Shown: positions 1-9,112, counted from the first letter of the stretch. The stretch: 64,000 nt of DNA from Comamonadaceae bacterium PBBC2 (GCA_002255935.1 NKIO01000007.1:1-64000), one strand, 5' to 3'. Made by a program: numbers and translations. Notes: generated by a model not told the origin, from the letters alone.

Positions 1-66
1 CTCGCGCATGGAATGCGGCAGTAGAAAGTCTTGGTCAGGCAAGTAGGGCTGGTAACTGATTGGCAT
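1..66 (-). CDS. IS1182-type transposase, N-terminal fragment (runs off the left edge)
   Basis: Only 22 codons are visible, starting from an ATG at 66 and reading out of the window. They carry the pattern YQPYLPDQDFLLP followed by a short serine/methionine-arginine-glutamate stretch. That resembles the start of IS1182/IS5-like DDE transposases, which often begin with a P-x-DQ-x-LLPPSLR-type segment. No inverted repeat end could be assigned. The start lies 14 bases from the stop of the neighbouring lipoprotein gene, so the left end of the element may overlap the 3' end of that gene. Recognition is by eye from a short segment, so confidence is moderate. Confidence 0.55.
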   Translation of the reverse strand, partial: MPISYQPYLPDQDFLLPHSMRE

Positions 67-79
67 TTGCCCATAACGC

Positions 80-2026
80 CTACGCCTCGTTTGCCGATGA
101 CCTGATTTCTGCCGCGCAGACTCCTAGGCTGTCTTGTGCGCCTAGCCATATTTGAAAGCTGGTGATGGGCGCTGCTGGGGCTGGGATGAATACTGATGTG
201 GCCATTGGGCCGCTCAAGTTGAAGTCGCGGATGACGGCGGGTGTGTTGGCAATCAGACGAACACTTTTCACTTGCATGTCTGGGTTGGCGTCGGCCCAAT
301 TGCGCCAGTTCAAGAGCAGGTCACCGTTCACGCTGGCCAATGTCAGCGGTGCATCGGGCTTGGGGAAAAGGCTGGTGCTCAAGTCGGTTGCGAGTTTGCT
401 GCGCAGGTAGGTATTGAAGGTCAGCGCGCTGCCCGTAGTGGGCGTGACGGTGGCCACATACAGCGCGCCCAAGGCAGCGTCTTGACTACCGACCCAGCCG
501 GGCGTTTGTTGCAGCAAGGTGTCACTTAGCTCACCGGTGGCTTGCACCGTGGCGGGGCCGGGCGTCACACACAGGTCACGTACATTGCAGTAGACCATGC
601 GCACGCCGTAGCCGCTGGGCACTTGTACGGTGGCGCTGTTCAGGGTTTGGCTGGCAGTGTCTTGGGCGCGGGCCACCAATAGCAGCCCGTTGGACGCTGC
701 GGGCCCACCGCTGGGAACCGAGCCGTCCAGGTTCAGCCGCAACTGCGCTACATGCTGGATGCGCACATCGCCGCTGCGCCCATTGCCGGTCAAGGTCCAG
801 CGTACGGGCTTAGAGGTGTCGTTGCCCAAAGTCTCGTTCAATACGCCCACGGCCTGGCCTGCGGCATTGATGACCAATGCGCCGGCCTGAAACTTGGCGC
901 AACCTTTGCTGGGGATAGGGTCTTCCACACAGCCCAGCAAGCTCCAGCGACCCAATTGCAAGTTGCCAGTCGCAAACTCGGCCAGCAGGTCGGCCATGGC
1001 AGTTTTGCTGCGGCCATCTTGCTGCGTATAGGCACCCAGTAGCGCGGTGCTCATGGTGGCGCTGCTGGCTCCCTGGGTAATTTGGGTGTTGATGCTGGCG
1101 CTCAGGGCGTCAATCGTGGCCAGGCTCAACAGGCTGGCCTTGTGCGGGCTGGTGGCCACCTTCAAAGTGGAGGTGATGGCCTTGGCGATGCTGCCGGTGG
1201 TACCCAGCACCAACTCAGCCCGCGCGTTGGCCAGGTCCACACTTACCTCGACCGTGCCGGGTGTCAGAAACTTGTTGCTGACCTGCACGATGTCGCGACC
1301 ACCGGCGTCTTTCACGACCTGGATGCGCACGCCATCCAGCACCGCATCCACGGTGGCACGGTTGGCCAGAAACGCGGGGTCGGCCAACAAATCCAGCGTT
1401 TTGGTGCCGACCACTTTGGTGTCGGTCATATTTGTGGCCAATACAGACTTGACCAAGTCGGATGCACTGGCAAGGGCGGTGGTGTCCCGCAATAGCGGTA
1501 GGTTGGTGAGTGCCAGTGACGGCTGGGCAAACACGGTTCGCGGCGCGGCGCCAAGCATCAACGCTGTAACGGCCTCGGTAATGGGCGTGATGTGCGCCAC
1601 CAGAGGCAAGGTGTTGCCGATGAGGGCGGTGTGCACCACAACGGGCATGCCCGAACCATCGACCCCTGCTGCCTGAATCAACAAAGGCAGAGGCGTTTTG
1701 TTGGTAACCATGGACAGGCGGTAAGAGCCATCCGCCGTGCTGCTGCGCGAGCTGGTGACGCGGGTGCCAGCTGCGTCCAGCAAAGTGATGGGGAAGCCGT
1801 TGGCGTCTATCACGCGAATCTGGGCACCCAACAGCGGCGCGCCCGCTGCCGCTACGCCAGAAAGGGTGCTGGTGCCCGTCAGGGTCAACACCGTGGGTGC
1901 GGGCGTAGTCGGTGTGGTGGGCGTTGTGGGGGTCGCGGTATCGCTGCCTCCACCCCCGCCGCCGCAGGCGCACAGGGCTAGAGCCAGCCAGCCGGTTGCC
2001 ATGTGCTGAAAGAAGGGTTTCATCAT
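80..2026 (-). CDS. Putative surface/periplasmic lipoprotein with Pro/Thr linker
   Basis: 648-residue protein of unknown function. The ATG at 2026 (ATGATG pair) was chosen because it places a short basic start and a hydrophobic stretch directly before LALCACGGGG, a lipobox-like cysteine followed by a polyglycine linker. A Pro/Thr-rich tether (TPTTPTTP) follows. Residues about 60-130 look like a carboxypeptidase-regulatory-type beta sandwich with the pattern G-x-PL-x-GA-x-IRV-x-D. The rest has no family I recognise; it is rich in beta-prone and Ala/Thr segments. It is divergent from the next lipoprotein gene (110 bases apart), so the two may share a control region. Its last residues may be altered if the adjacent transposase-bearing element inserted into it. 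Confidence 0.7.
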   Translation of the reverse strand: MMKPFFQHMATGWLALALCACGGGGGGSDTATPTTPTTPTTPAPTVLTLTGTSTLSGVAAAGAPLLGAQIRVIDANGFPITLLDAAGTRVTSSRSSTADGSYRLSMVTNKTPLPLLIQAAGVDGSGMPVVVHTALIGNTLPLVAHITPITEAVTALMLGAAPRTVFAQPSLALTNLPLLRDTTALASASDLVKSVLATNMTDTKVVGTKTLDLLADPAFLANRATVDAVLDGVRIQVVKDAGGRDIVQVSNKFLTPGTVEVSVDLANARAELVLGTTGSIAKAITSTLKVATSPHKASLLSLATIDALSASINTQITQGASSATMSTALLGAYTQQDGRSKTAMADLLAEFATGNLQLGRWSLLGCVEDPIPSKGCAKFQAGALVINAAGQAVGVLNETLGNDTSKPVRWTLTGNGRSGDVRIQHVAQLRLNLDGSVPSGGPAASNGLLLVARAQDTASQTLNSATVQVPSGYGVRMVYCNVRDLCVTPGPATVQATGELSDTLLQQTPGWVGSQDAALGALYVATVTPTTGSALTFNTYLRSKLATDLSTSLFPKPDAPLTLASVNGDLLLNWRNWADANPDMQVKSVRLIANTPAVIRDFNLSGPMATSVFIPAPAAPITSFQIWLGAQDSLGVCAAEIRSSANEA

Positions 2027-2136
2027 CGAAACAGTATCGCCCGTTGAAATGCGCCACAAAGCGACGAACAGCCCTAGGAACGCTTCGCAATTTGCCATAC
2101 TGCAATGCGCTGTTTGCAGTTACAAACCAAGACTCC

Positions 2137-3537
2137 ATGACTATTCAAATGACCCGGACCAGGCTTGCCGCACTGCCAGGAGCCATGCTGTGCTGTGTCG
2201 CGCTGGTTGGGGTGCTGGCAAGTTGCGGTGGTGGCTCCGGTGGTGGTGCTGAAGCCCCAACGGTGCCCAGCGTGGTGGAGGGTTTCCCTCTGCAAGCCGC
2301 CTACAAAGCCCGGGCCGCATTGGCGCAGACCGAGGAGTTTGTCGTCTCTGGCACCTGCAATGGCACGGTGCGCATGGTGACGGGTCAGCCTGTGGCCGCC
2401 AGTTTTGAAGGCGTGGCGGTCCAGCAAGCCAGCCAGTCCACCCAGGTTGCGCTCAGCGATTGCACCCCAAACAGTGTCATCAGCACCGGCAGCACTTTTT
2501 TAGACGGCAACTATGTGCCCGTGGGCGCCAGCGTCGATGGGCAGGAATACGCCCGGTATGCCGCAGCACCGGCAGCGTTGCCCGCCAGCGTCAAGCCTGG
2601 AGATGGGGCCACGGTGGTGACGCTCAATACGTTCACCAACAGCACCAAGCTGATCGCCACCGGGCGGCGCACTTGGGCCTACTTGGTTGAAGCGGATTCA
2701 GCGGCTGCTGTTTTTGTGCGCTTTGTTCAAAAGTCTTACAACACGGCAGACCTGTTGCTGGCCACGCAGCAAGCGCGCTATCGCTTGGACAAATCGGGTA
2801 CGTTGAGTCTGCTGTCTATTGATATCCAGTACGGCGGCACCAGCCAAAACCATCTTTTGTATACCCCGACGCGCTTGGTGGTCAGCCCCCCTGTCAGTGC
2901 GACGCCGACTTACCCGCTGCAGCAGGCCTACACCGCCCGGTTGACGACTGGATCGTCAGAGCGCTTTGTGGTTTCAGGCTCTTGCAACGGTACGGCCACC
3001 TTGTCTGAGAGCGCGCCTGCCGCGGCCAATTTTGAGGGGTTGACGGTGCAGGCCACCAGCCAGACCGCATTGGTCAGTCTGAGCGATTGCTCGCCCGGCA
3101 CCAGTGCGGTGGTGGGTAGCAACTTTTACGATACTAACTACCTGATTTTGGGATCGGTAACGCCGGGGCAAGAGTACGCCAAGGTCATCGGCATCGTCGC
3201 GCCGCTGCCGTCTCTGGTGCAGGTGGGCGACGCCGCCACCGTCGTGCCCCTCAACCTGTTTATAGACAACACCAAGGCGGTGTCCACCGGCAGACGCACC
3301 GTGGGTTATGCCATCGAGCCGGACAGTGTGAATTCCGTGGTGGCAAATTTCATCACGCGGTCTTACAACACGGCCGACCAGTTGTTATCAACCCAGCAAG
3401 TCCGGTACCGCTTGGACAACAGCGCGGTCTTTAAGCTGCTGTCCATTGAGATTCAAAACAGCACGACCAACACCGCGCGGCTGGTGTACACGCCCATTCC
3501 GGGCAGCTTCACGCAGGTGCCAGCATGGCCATGGTGA
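2137..3537 (+). CDS. Lipoprotein with two tandem ~200-residue repeats
   Basis: 466-residue predicted lipoprotein. The ATG at 2137 gives a signal peptide ending in the lipobox L-A-S-C (Cys30), followed by a glycine-rich linker. The mature part is an internal duplication. Unit 1 (about residues 50-255) begins FPLQAAYKAR and unit 2 (about 259-460) begins YPLQQAYTAR. Both contain VVSG-T/S-CNGT, a SDC-x-P stretch, a TGRRT motif, SYNTAD and QQxRYRLD. Each unit keeps two cysteines in matching places, so each probably forms a disulfide-bonded beta-rich domain. Function is unknown; it may be anchored in the outer membrane. The last 29 bases overlap the convergent thioesterase gene. Confidence 0.75.
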   Translation: MTIQMTRTRLAALPGAMLCCVALVGVLASCGGGSGGGAEAPTVPSVVEGFPLQAAYKARAALAQTEEFVVSGTCNGTVRMVTGQPVAASFEGVAVQQASQSTQVALSDCTPNSVISTGSTFLDGNYVPVGASVDGQEYARYAAAPAALPASVKPGDGATVVTLNTFTNSTKLIATGRRTWAYLVEADSAAAVFVRFVQKSYNTADLLLATQQARYRLDKSGTLSLLSIDIQYGGTSQNHLLYTPTRLVVSPPVSATPTYPLQQAYTARLTTGSSERFVVSGSCNGTATLSESAPAAANFEGLTVQATSQTALVSLSDCSPGTSAVVGSNFYDTNYLILGSVTPGQEYAKVIGIVAPLPSLVQVGDAATVVPLNLFIDNTKAVSTGRRTVGYAIEPDSVNSVVANFITRSYNTADQLLSTQQVRYRLDNSAVFKLLSIEIQNSTTNTARLVYTPIPGSFTQVPAWPW

Positions 3538-3931
3538 TGCGCGATACGCAGGTCATTTGACCCGCTTCGTTGCGCAGCTCAATCTGCCAAACTTGGGTGG
3601 TGCGTCCGATATGCACCGGGCGCGCGGTCCCAATAACCCAGCCGCTGGTGACGCCACGCAAATGGTTGGCGTTGATGTCCAGCCCTACGGCGCGCCAGCC
3701 TTCGGGAGCCGCGTAGGCCGCGCCGCAGGAGCCCAGCGTTTCCGCTAGCACCACGCTCACGCCGCCATGCAACAGACCATAGGGCTGGTGGGTGCGGGCG
3801 TCCACGGGCACGCGGGCCGAAATGAAGTCATCGCCTACTTCCAGAAATTCAATGCCAAGGTGCGACACGGCCGTGTTTGCGCTGATGGCGGTCAGCGTTT
3901 CTACAGAGAGGGGTTTTTTCCAGATGCTCAT
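3509..3931 (-). CDS. Hotdog-fold acyl-CoA thioesterase (MenI/EntH-PaaI family)
   Basis: 140-residue single hotdog domain, the usual length for the YdiI(MenI)/YbdB(EntH)/PaaI group, which hydrolyses aromatic or medium acyl-CoA thioesters in the cytoplasm. The segment QPYGLLHGGVSVVLAETLGS contains the family HGG turn (His55-Gly57) and the catalytic glutamate (Glu64). A basic, CoA-phosphate-contacting segment (RPVHIGR) follows later. ATG at 3931 was preferred over a TTG at 3943 that overlaps the stop of the upstream peptidase gene. The gene is probably cotranscribed with prlC, 8 bases upstream. The real substrate cannot be read from sequence. Confidence 0.85.
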   Translation of the reverse strand: MSIWKKPLSVETLTAISANTAVSHLGIEFLEVGDDFISARVPVDARTHQPYGLLHGGVSVVLAETLGSCGAAYAAPEGWRAVGLDINANHLRGVTSGWVIGTARPVHIGRTTQVWQIELRNEAGQMTCVSRITMAMLAPA

Positions 3932-3939
3932 GGTGTTTC

Positions 3940-6003
3940 TCAATGGGTCAATAGCCCACGCTTTTGCAGCATGGGTTCAATTTTGGGGTCCCGGCCGCGA
4001 AAGGCGCGGTAGGCTTGCGCTGGGTCTTGCGAGTTGCCCGCGCTGTAGATGGTTTTCAGCAAGCGTTGCGCAGTTGCCGCATCGAAAGGATCACCGGCTT
4101 CGGCAAAGGCGGCAAAGCCATCGGCCTCTAGCACCTCGGCCCACATATACACATAGTAGCCCGCTGCATAGCTGGCACCGGCAAACAAATGCTGAAAGTG
4201 CGCCAGGCTGTGGCGCTCACCAATATCGGCTGGAATGCCCCATCGCTCGCGCTGCTCCGCTTCAAATGCGCCTAGGTCGATAGGGGTTCCCAGGGGCAGG
4301 CTGTGCAGCGCCATGTCCATCAGCGCCGGGCCCGTGTACTGCACGGTGACCCATGCTTGGTCAAACTTGCGCGATCGCTTTAACTTATCCATCAAGTCAG
4401 CGGGAATGGGCTCGCCGGTTTGGTAGTGGCGGGCATGCTGCTGCAGCACTTGGGGCTCCATGGCCCAGTTCTCAAACAGCTGCGAGGGCAGCTCGACAAA
4501 ATCGCGCAATACCCGCGTGCCCGCCAGCCGTTCGAATCGCACCTGCGACAGCAAACCATGTAGACCGTGCCCGAACTCATGGAATAGGGTGCGGACATCA
4601 TCGACGCTGAGCAGCGTGACGTCTGCCTTGGCAAAGTTATTGTTGTTGATCACGATGGGCAGCGTGCCACCTTGGTGGCCAGATTGGCTTCGGAAGACGC
4701 TCATCCAGGCGCCGCTGCGCTTGGTGGGGCGGGCAAAATTGTCGCCAATGAACACCCCCACCAAGGCGTCTTGTTGATCCCGCACCTCCCAGAGTCGGGC
4801 ATCGGGGTGGTGCAATGGCACATCGGTTTGCTCCACAAAGCGCAGACCAAACAAGCGTTGTGCGCAATCGAACATTGCGCCGATCATGTTGTTCAGTGAG
4901 AAATAGGGCTTAAGTACCGATTCGTCCAAATCAAAACGCGTAGCGCGTAGCTTTTGGGCCAGGTAACGCCAGTCCCACGCAGCGATGGGTGTCGGTTCGC
5001 CCCGTTGCGTGGCCAGCTCGGTCAACGCTTGGCGGTCGATTTCCGCAAACGCCTTGGCTGGCTCCCAGGCTTGTTGCAGCAGCTTGAAAACGGCCTTGGG
5101 CTCACCGGCCATGCGGTCCATCAGCTCGTACTCCGCATAGTTAGGAAAACCGTGCAGTGCGGCTTGTTCTTGTCGTAGCGACACGATCTGGGCAATCAGG
5201 GGTCGATTGTCGTGTGCGCCGGGGTTGGCACCTCTGCATTGGCGGGCGCGCCAGATTCTTTCGCGCAAGTCCCTGCGTGTTGAAAATGCCAGGAACGGGT
5301 CTGCCAATGATGGCGAGAGTGTGATCACATGACTCCCAGCCGGCAAGTCACGCTGCGTTGCCGCATTGGCGGCAGCCGCACGAACAAAGTCTGGCAAACC
5401 GGCCAAGTCACTTTCTGTTTCCAGCGGCAATACAAAGGCAGACTCGTCGGCGAGGACATTTTGGGCAAATTGCGTGCACAGGCTTGCCAACTCCGACATG
5501 AGTGCGCCGTAGCGTGCACGCTGGCTGTCTTGAAGCTGAGCGCCTGCCCGAACAAAGTCGAGATGTACACGTTCGAGCAGACGCATCTCGTCGGGTAGCA
5601 ATTGCAGGGACGCACGGTTTTTGTGCAGATCGTCAATCCGCTGGAACAAGGCTGCATTCATATATATTGCGTTTTCGTGCGCGGCTAGGCGCGGTGCCAT
5701 TTCTAATTGAATAGACCGGAGCTCGGGCGAGGTCTCGCTGCTGGTCAGGTTGTGAAACAGGAGGGAGACACGGTTCAGTAAGCGCCCGCTGGCATCAAAG
5801 GCTGTGAGCGTGTTCTCAAAGCTTGCAGGGCTGGCGTTGTTGGCAATGGCGTCCAGCTCCGCAAGGTGTGCGGGCAAGGCCTGATCAAAAGCGGCCACAA
5901 AATGCTGCGCTGCAAAGGTGCCAAACGGGGGTATCCCGAAGCGCGTGTTCCAAGGCTGTAACAATGGATTTGTGTCTGAACCCGTTTTGGTGCTTCTGTT
6001 CAT
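3940..6003 (-). CDS. prlC: Oligopeptidase A, M3 family zinc metallopeptidase
   Basis: 687 residues, close to the ~680 of E. coli oligopeptidase A. It carries the thimet-peptidase zinc motif HEFGHGLHGLL with HEFGH at residues 475-479 and the third ligand in FVELPSQ (about Glu504). The N-terminal half is the alpha-helical cap typical of M3. This family degrades short peptides and cleaved signal peptides in the cytoplasm. The ATG at 6003 is preferred over an upstream ATG at 6036 because GGAG sits 8 bases ahead of it. The gene is divergent from exbB across about 220 bases. Its position next to TonB genes and peptide importers fits a role in peptide catabolism. Confidence 0.93.
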   Translation of the reverse strand: MNRSTKTGSDTNPLLQPWNTRFGIPPFGTFAAQHFVAAFDQALPAHLAELDAIANNASPASFENTLTAFDASGRLLNRVSLLFHNLTSSETSPELRSIQLEMAPRLAAHENAIYMNAALFQRIDDLHKNRASLQLLPDEMRLLERVHLDFVRAGAQLQDSQRARYGALMSELASLCTQFAQNVLADESAFVLPLETESDLAGLPDFVRAAAANAATQRDLPAGSHVITLSPSLADPFLAFSTRRDLRERIWRARQCRGANPGAHDNRPLIAQIVSLRQEQAALHGFPNYAEYELMDRMAGEPKAVFKLLQQAWEPAKAFAEIDRQALTELATQRGEPTPIAAWDWRYLAQKLRATRFDLDESVLKPYFSLNNMIGAMFDCAQRLFGLRFVEQTDVPLHHPDARLWEVRDQQDALVGVFIGDNFARPTKRSGAWMSVFRSQSGHQGGTLPIVINNNNFAKADVTLLSVDDVRTLFHEFGHGLHGLLSQVRFERLAGTRVLRDFVELPSQLFENWAMEPQVLQQHARHYQTGEPIPADLMDKLKRSRKFDQAWVTVQYTGPALMDMALHSLPLGTPIDLGAFEAEQRERWGIPADIGERHSLAHFQHLFAGASYAAGYYVYMWAEVLEADGFAAFAEAGDPFDAATAQRLLKTIYSAGNSQDPAQAYRAFRGRDPKIEPMLQKRGLLTH

Positions 6004-6225
6004 AAATATGCTCCAAATGCGTGAATTTTGCGCCAACAGTGAGCAAAATGCTTATTACTCGATGTAACTCATTGGTTGCATTGAGTCGAAAAATAAGTGG
6101 AAACCCTAGTGAGGAAATTATTCAAATTAACTTACACTGCCACCTTGCGTTTTTTGCCGCCCAATGCCCATTCCTGGCGCTAATTTTTGGCCGTCCAGGC
6201 TCTTCATGGGCTCATTCTTAAGGAA
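6004..6225. promoter_or_regulatory. Divergent intergenic region prlC / exbB
   Basis: 222 AT-richer bases separate the divergent prlC and exbB genes and must hold both promoters. I see no convincing Fur-box-like palindrome and no clear -35/-10 pair, so no site is called. The exbB start has AAGGA only one base before the ATG, an unusually tight Shine-Dalgarno spacing. Confidence 0.4.
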
Positions 6226-7059
6226 ATGACTGTGTTTACGAAGTTTAATGAGTTCGCTCGTGCCTGGGTTCTGGCCTTGGGTCTGGCTACCGCCGCCATT
6301 GGTGCTACTACCACTCCCGTGATGGCGCAGACAGCGCCCGCTGCTGTTACCGCACCCGCTGCTACTACTGCCGCTGCAGGCGCAGATGCCAAGAAGGCTG
6401 ATGACAATCCTTACGGTATTGTTGCCTTGTGGAAGACTGCGCACTCTGTCGATATGGCCGTGCTGATTATGTTGGCCATCATGAGTATGGGCAGCTGGTA
6501 CATCTTGGTCATCAAGATGTTGGAACAGCGCAAGGCGAACCGCTTCGCCAAGGAAGCTGCTGAGAATTTCTGGTCTGCTGGCACTGTGGCCCAAGGCGCA
6601 GCAGCTTTGCATAAAGACAGCCCGTATCAGTTTATTGCTGCGGCTGGCTTGGAAGCCACCAAGAAGCACGGCGGCCTGATGGGTCACATCCCCTTGAATG
6701 ACTGGATCACGATGAGCATCCAGCGCTCCGTAGACCGGGTAAACCGCGAAATGCAAGGCGGCTTGTCGTTCTTGGCTACCGTGGGTTCTATTTCTCCTTT
6801 CGTCGGTTTGTTCGGTACCGTTTGGGGTATCTACAACGCCTTGACGGCTATCGGTATGTCTGGCCAAGCGTCCATCGACAAAGTGGCTGGCCCCGTGGGC
6901 TCCGCACTGATCATGACGGCCCTGGGTCTGGCAGTAGCTGTTCCTGCTGTGTTGGCATACAACTACTTGATCAGCCGCAACAAGGGTGTGATGGATGACA
7001 TCCGTGGTTTCGGCAGCGACCTGCACTCTGTATTGCTGGGCACCGCGTCCAAGAGCTAA
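6226..7059 (+). CDS. exbB: ExbB proton channel subunit of the TonB system
   Basis: 277 residues with a cleavable signal peptide (ending ...TPVMAQ), an Ala/Pro/Thr-rich periplasmic stretch and three membrane segments of the MotA/TolQ/ExbB proton channel family. The conserved core GxxxPFVGLFGTVWGI and the pore-helix stretch ALGLAVAVPAV are intact. With ExbD it converts proton motive force into TonB movement for outer-membrane receptor uptake. The ATG at 6226 was chosen because it begins the signal peptide cleanly; an in-frame TTG lies upstream at 6187. It is the first gene of exbB-exbD-exbD-tonB. Confidence 0.95.
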   Translation: MTVFTKFNEFARAWVLALGLATAAIGATTTPVMAQTAPAAVTAPAATTAAAGADAKKADDNPYGIVALWKTAHSVDMAVLIMLAIMSMGSWYILVIKMLEQRKANRFAKEAAENFWSAGTVAQGAAALHKDSPYQFIAAAGLEATKKHGGLMGHIPLNDWITMSIQRSVDRVNREMQGGLSFLATVGSISPFVGLFGTVWGIYNALTAIGMSGQASIDKVAGPVGSALIMTALGLAVAVPAVLAYNYLISRNKGVMDDIRGFGSDLHSVLLGTASKS

Positions 7060-7094
7060 AACGAATTGCGTGATGCACGCAGAAGGATGGCTCT

Positions 7095-7523
7095 ATGTCA
7101 ATGAATGTCGGTGATCCGAATGGGGATGACGAAGTTATAGCGGCAATTAACACCACGCCGTTGGTCGACGTGATGTTGGTGATGTTGATCATTTTCTTGA
7201 TCACCATTCCCGTTGTGACGACGTCAATCCCAGTCACGCTGCCTAAAGAGCGTGTCGAAGTACGTGAATCCAAGCCCGAAAACGTCATTATTTCCGTCGA
7301 CCCAGCTGGCGGAATTTATGTCTACGAGGCCAAGGTTGCAAACGTCGAAGCACTGGTAGACCGGTTGAAGAAAGTTGCTGTTATCAAGCCGCAACCCGAA
7401 GTTCAAATCCGTGGAGATCTTGCGTCCACCTATGAGGGTGTTGGCAAGATTCTTTATGCGTGCCAGCGTGCAGGCATTGTCAAGGTGGCGTTCATTACAG
7501 AACCCCCAGCGCTGGGCGGCTGA
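7095..7523 (+). CDS. exbD: ExbD biopolymer transport protein (first copy)
   Basis: 142 residues: a short cytoplasmic N terminus, one membrane helix starting INTTPLVDVMLVMLIIF with the essential membrane aspartate (Asp in LVDVML), then a periplasmic ExbD/TolR domain. It works with ExbB to energise TonB. Start ATG has AGAAGGATGG upstream. It is followed 42 bases later by a second, diverged ExbD. Confidence 0.94.
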   Translation: MSMNVGDPNGDDEVIAAINTTPLVDVMLVMLIIFLITIPVVTTSIPVTLPKERVEVRESKPENVIISVDPAGGIYVYEAKVANVEALVDRLKKVAVIKPQPEVQIRGDLASTYEGVGKILYACQRAGIVKVAFITEPPALGG

Positions 7524-7565
7524 TAAGCCAACCGGTAATGCAAGAACAAGGCAAGGAATAGTGAT

Positions 7566-7994
7566 ATGTCAATGAACGTAGGATCAGGCGGAGGCTCGGG
7601 AGAGCCAGAAGTGTTGATGGATATCAACACGACGCCTTTGATTGACGTGATGTTGGTGTTGTTGGTGATGTTGATCATCACCATCCCCATTCAACTTCAC
7701 GCCGTAAATCTGGACATGCCAGTCGGTACACCGCCCACCAATGACATCAAACCTGAAAAAATTCAGGTCGACATTGATGAGAATAGCGTCGTGTATTGGC
7801 AAGGTGAGGCCGTTACTGCAGAAGTTTTGCAGGCAAATATGACAGCCATTGGACTGCAACCAACACAACCTGAGGTTCACATTCGGCCGAACAAGGCGTC
7901 AAAATACGCAGTGTTTGCCAATGTTTTGTCGACCTCTAAGCGCAGCGGTTTGACCAAGATGGCTGTGATCGGAAGCGAGCAGTTTGTCCAATGA
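7566..7994 (+). CDS. exbD: ExbD biopolymer transport protein (second copy)
   Basis: 142 residues, same layout as the preceding exbD: MSMNVGSG start, a membrane helix with the aspartate in INTTPLIDVMLVLLV, and a periplasmic domain. The periplasmic half differs clearly from copy one, so this is an old duplication. Paired ExbD paralogues with one ExbB are common in beta- and gammaproteobacterial TonB clusters of large receptors. AAGGAATAGTGAT provides the ribosome binding site. The stop overlaps the tonB start by 4 bases (ATGA). Confidence 0.94.
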   Translation: MSMNVGSGGGSGEPEVLMDINTTPLIDVMLVLLVMLIITIPIQLHAVNLDMPVGTPPTNDIKPEKIQVDIDENSVVYWQGEAVTAEVLQANMTAIGLQPTQPEVHIRPNKASKYAVFANVLSTSKRSGLTKMAVIGSEQFVQ

Positions 7995-8641
7995 ATAATC
8001 TTGGCTTTAACCCGGTCTACAAGCCCAAAGACCAATCGAAGCAATTCAAGGGAATTGCCATTGTCATAGCTGTTCACGCGGTACTCGGTTGGGGAATCAT
8101 TTCTGGAACTGCACACGATGCACTGAAGGCCATCAAGAAGCCTTTGGAAGCGGTTGTGATTCAGGAAGTGATCATTCCACCGCCACCACCGCCGCCGCCC
8201 AAAGAGATCAAACCGCCAGAAGCACAAAAGGCACCTGAAGCGCCGCCGCCACCGTTTGTTCCGCCACCTGAAGTTGCACCACCTGTAACCGCAGCGCCAG
8301 CGATTCAATCGGTTCAAGCGCCGCCTCCGACGCCCGTTGTGATTGCGCCACCACCACCTAAGGTAGAAGCACCACCCGCGCCACCTGCGCGTCCTGATAT
8401 CCGTGTGGCTTGTCCTACACAGGTTCAACCTGAAATGCCCCGCAAGGCAATTCAAGAGGGCGCAGAGGGTGTTGTCCGTGCGGAGATCACTATCAGCAAT
8501 GGTGTGGTCAAAGAGGTGAATGTGGTCTCTGGCCCGCGTGTTTTCCACGCCGCCGTGCGCAGTGCAGTCATGCAGTACAAATGCCAGGCTGGTGCTGGCG
8601 AAGTGAAAGCAACTCAGGAATTCGTGTTCAAACTTGAGTAA
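7991..8641 (+). CDS. tonB: TonB energy-transducing protein
   Basis: 216 residues: one N-terminal membrane anchor (IAIVIAVHAVLGWGII, with the conserved membrane histidine), a long proline-rich periplasmic spacer with Pro-Pro, Pro-Glu and Pro-Lys runs, and a C-terminal TonB domain. The C domain has the usual pattern MPRKAIQEGAEGVVRAE...VVSGPRVFHAAVRSAV. It links the ExbB/ExbD motor to the TonB boxes of outer-membrane receptors, such as the two that follow. Translation is coupled to exbD by an ATGA overlap. A strong terminator closes the operon. Confidence 0.95.
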   Translation: MNNLGFNPVYKPKDQSKQFKGIAIVIAVHAVLGWGIISGTAHDALKAIKKPLEAVVIQEVIIPPPPPPPPKEIKPPEAQKAPEAPPPPFVPPPEVAPPVTAAPAIQSVQAPPPTPVVIAPPPPKVEAPPAPPARPDIRVACPTQVQPEMPRKAIQEGAEGVVRAEITISNGVVKEVNVVSGPRVFHAAVRSAVMQYKCQAGAGEVKATQEFVFKLE

Positions 8642-8698
8642 TATGGTGTTGGCGTAGCCCCTCTGGACTGCGCAGACGCGAAAGAACATCAAATCAAA

Positions 8699-8732
8699 TG
8701 CCGGTCAGTGCGCTGCTGACCGGTATTTTTTT
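8699..8732 (+). terminator. Rho-independent terminator of the exbBDD-tonB operon
   Basis: Perfect 8-base-pair stem CCGGTCAG / CTGACCGG with a 7-base loop, then seven consecutive T residues. It lies 58 bases after the tonB stop. Confidence 0.92.
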
Positions 8733-9105
8733 GTTTAAAAATCCTATTTACTGCAAGTTTTGCTCTTCCGTAGAGCTTGAACAGGTGGTGCAGCACGGAG
8801 GGCCTTTCGTTCAACACCAACTACAGCGAATACTGGGGCTCATACCTTCTCACGCGTGATAGCATCTTCCCAAGGCAATGAGTAGTACGCGCGACAAGGC
8901 AAATCTCCGTTGCTGCGCTGAGGCTCTCAATTCATAAGTGATAGCGTCCGCACCTACCTGATGGTCCCCTTGATTCTTTCTGCAGCCTATGGCTGCCGTC
9001 AGTTGGGCGGCGTTGAGCCATTGTTTTACTGGTGTTCCATCAGGCAACAGAGCAATCGGGCTGAAGAAATGGTTTTGACGGGTCTAGCTTTTCACCCGAT
9101 TAAGC
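8733..9105. other. Non-coding stretch with no recognised gene
   Basis: About 370 bases between the tonB terminator and the terminators of the convergent receptor gene. The minus strand can be read as a 65-codon frame (8850-9047), but it has no family resemblance, no good ribosome binding site and no neighbour it would belong to. It may be a gene remnant or plain spacer. Confidence 0.4.
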
Positions 9106-9112
9106 ATGGGCG

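Noticed and set aside
1215..2138. Long minus-strand open frame overlapping the lipoprotein gene in another frame
   Set aside because: His/Arg-rich, low-complexity translation with no family pattern; a shadow of the GC-rich coding frame.
6127..7026. Minus-strand open frame opposite exbB, and a similar one opposite tonB (7877-8692)
   Set aside because: Repetitive Trp/Arg/Gly or His/Gln-rich translations antisense to clear genes; shadows.
8850..9047. Short minus-strand frame in the tonB/TBDR gap
   Set aside because: No homology pattern, poor start context, isolated; not called as a gene.
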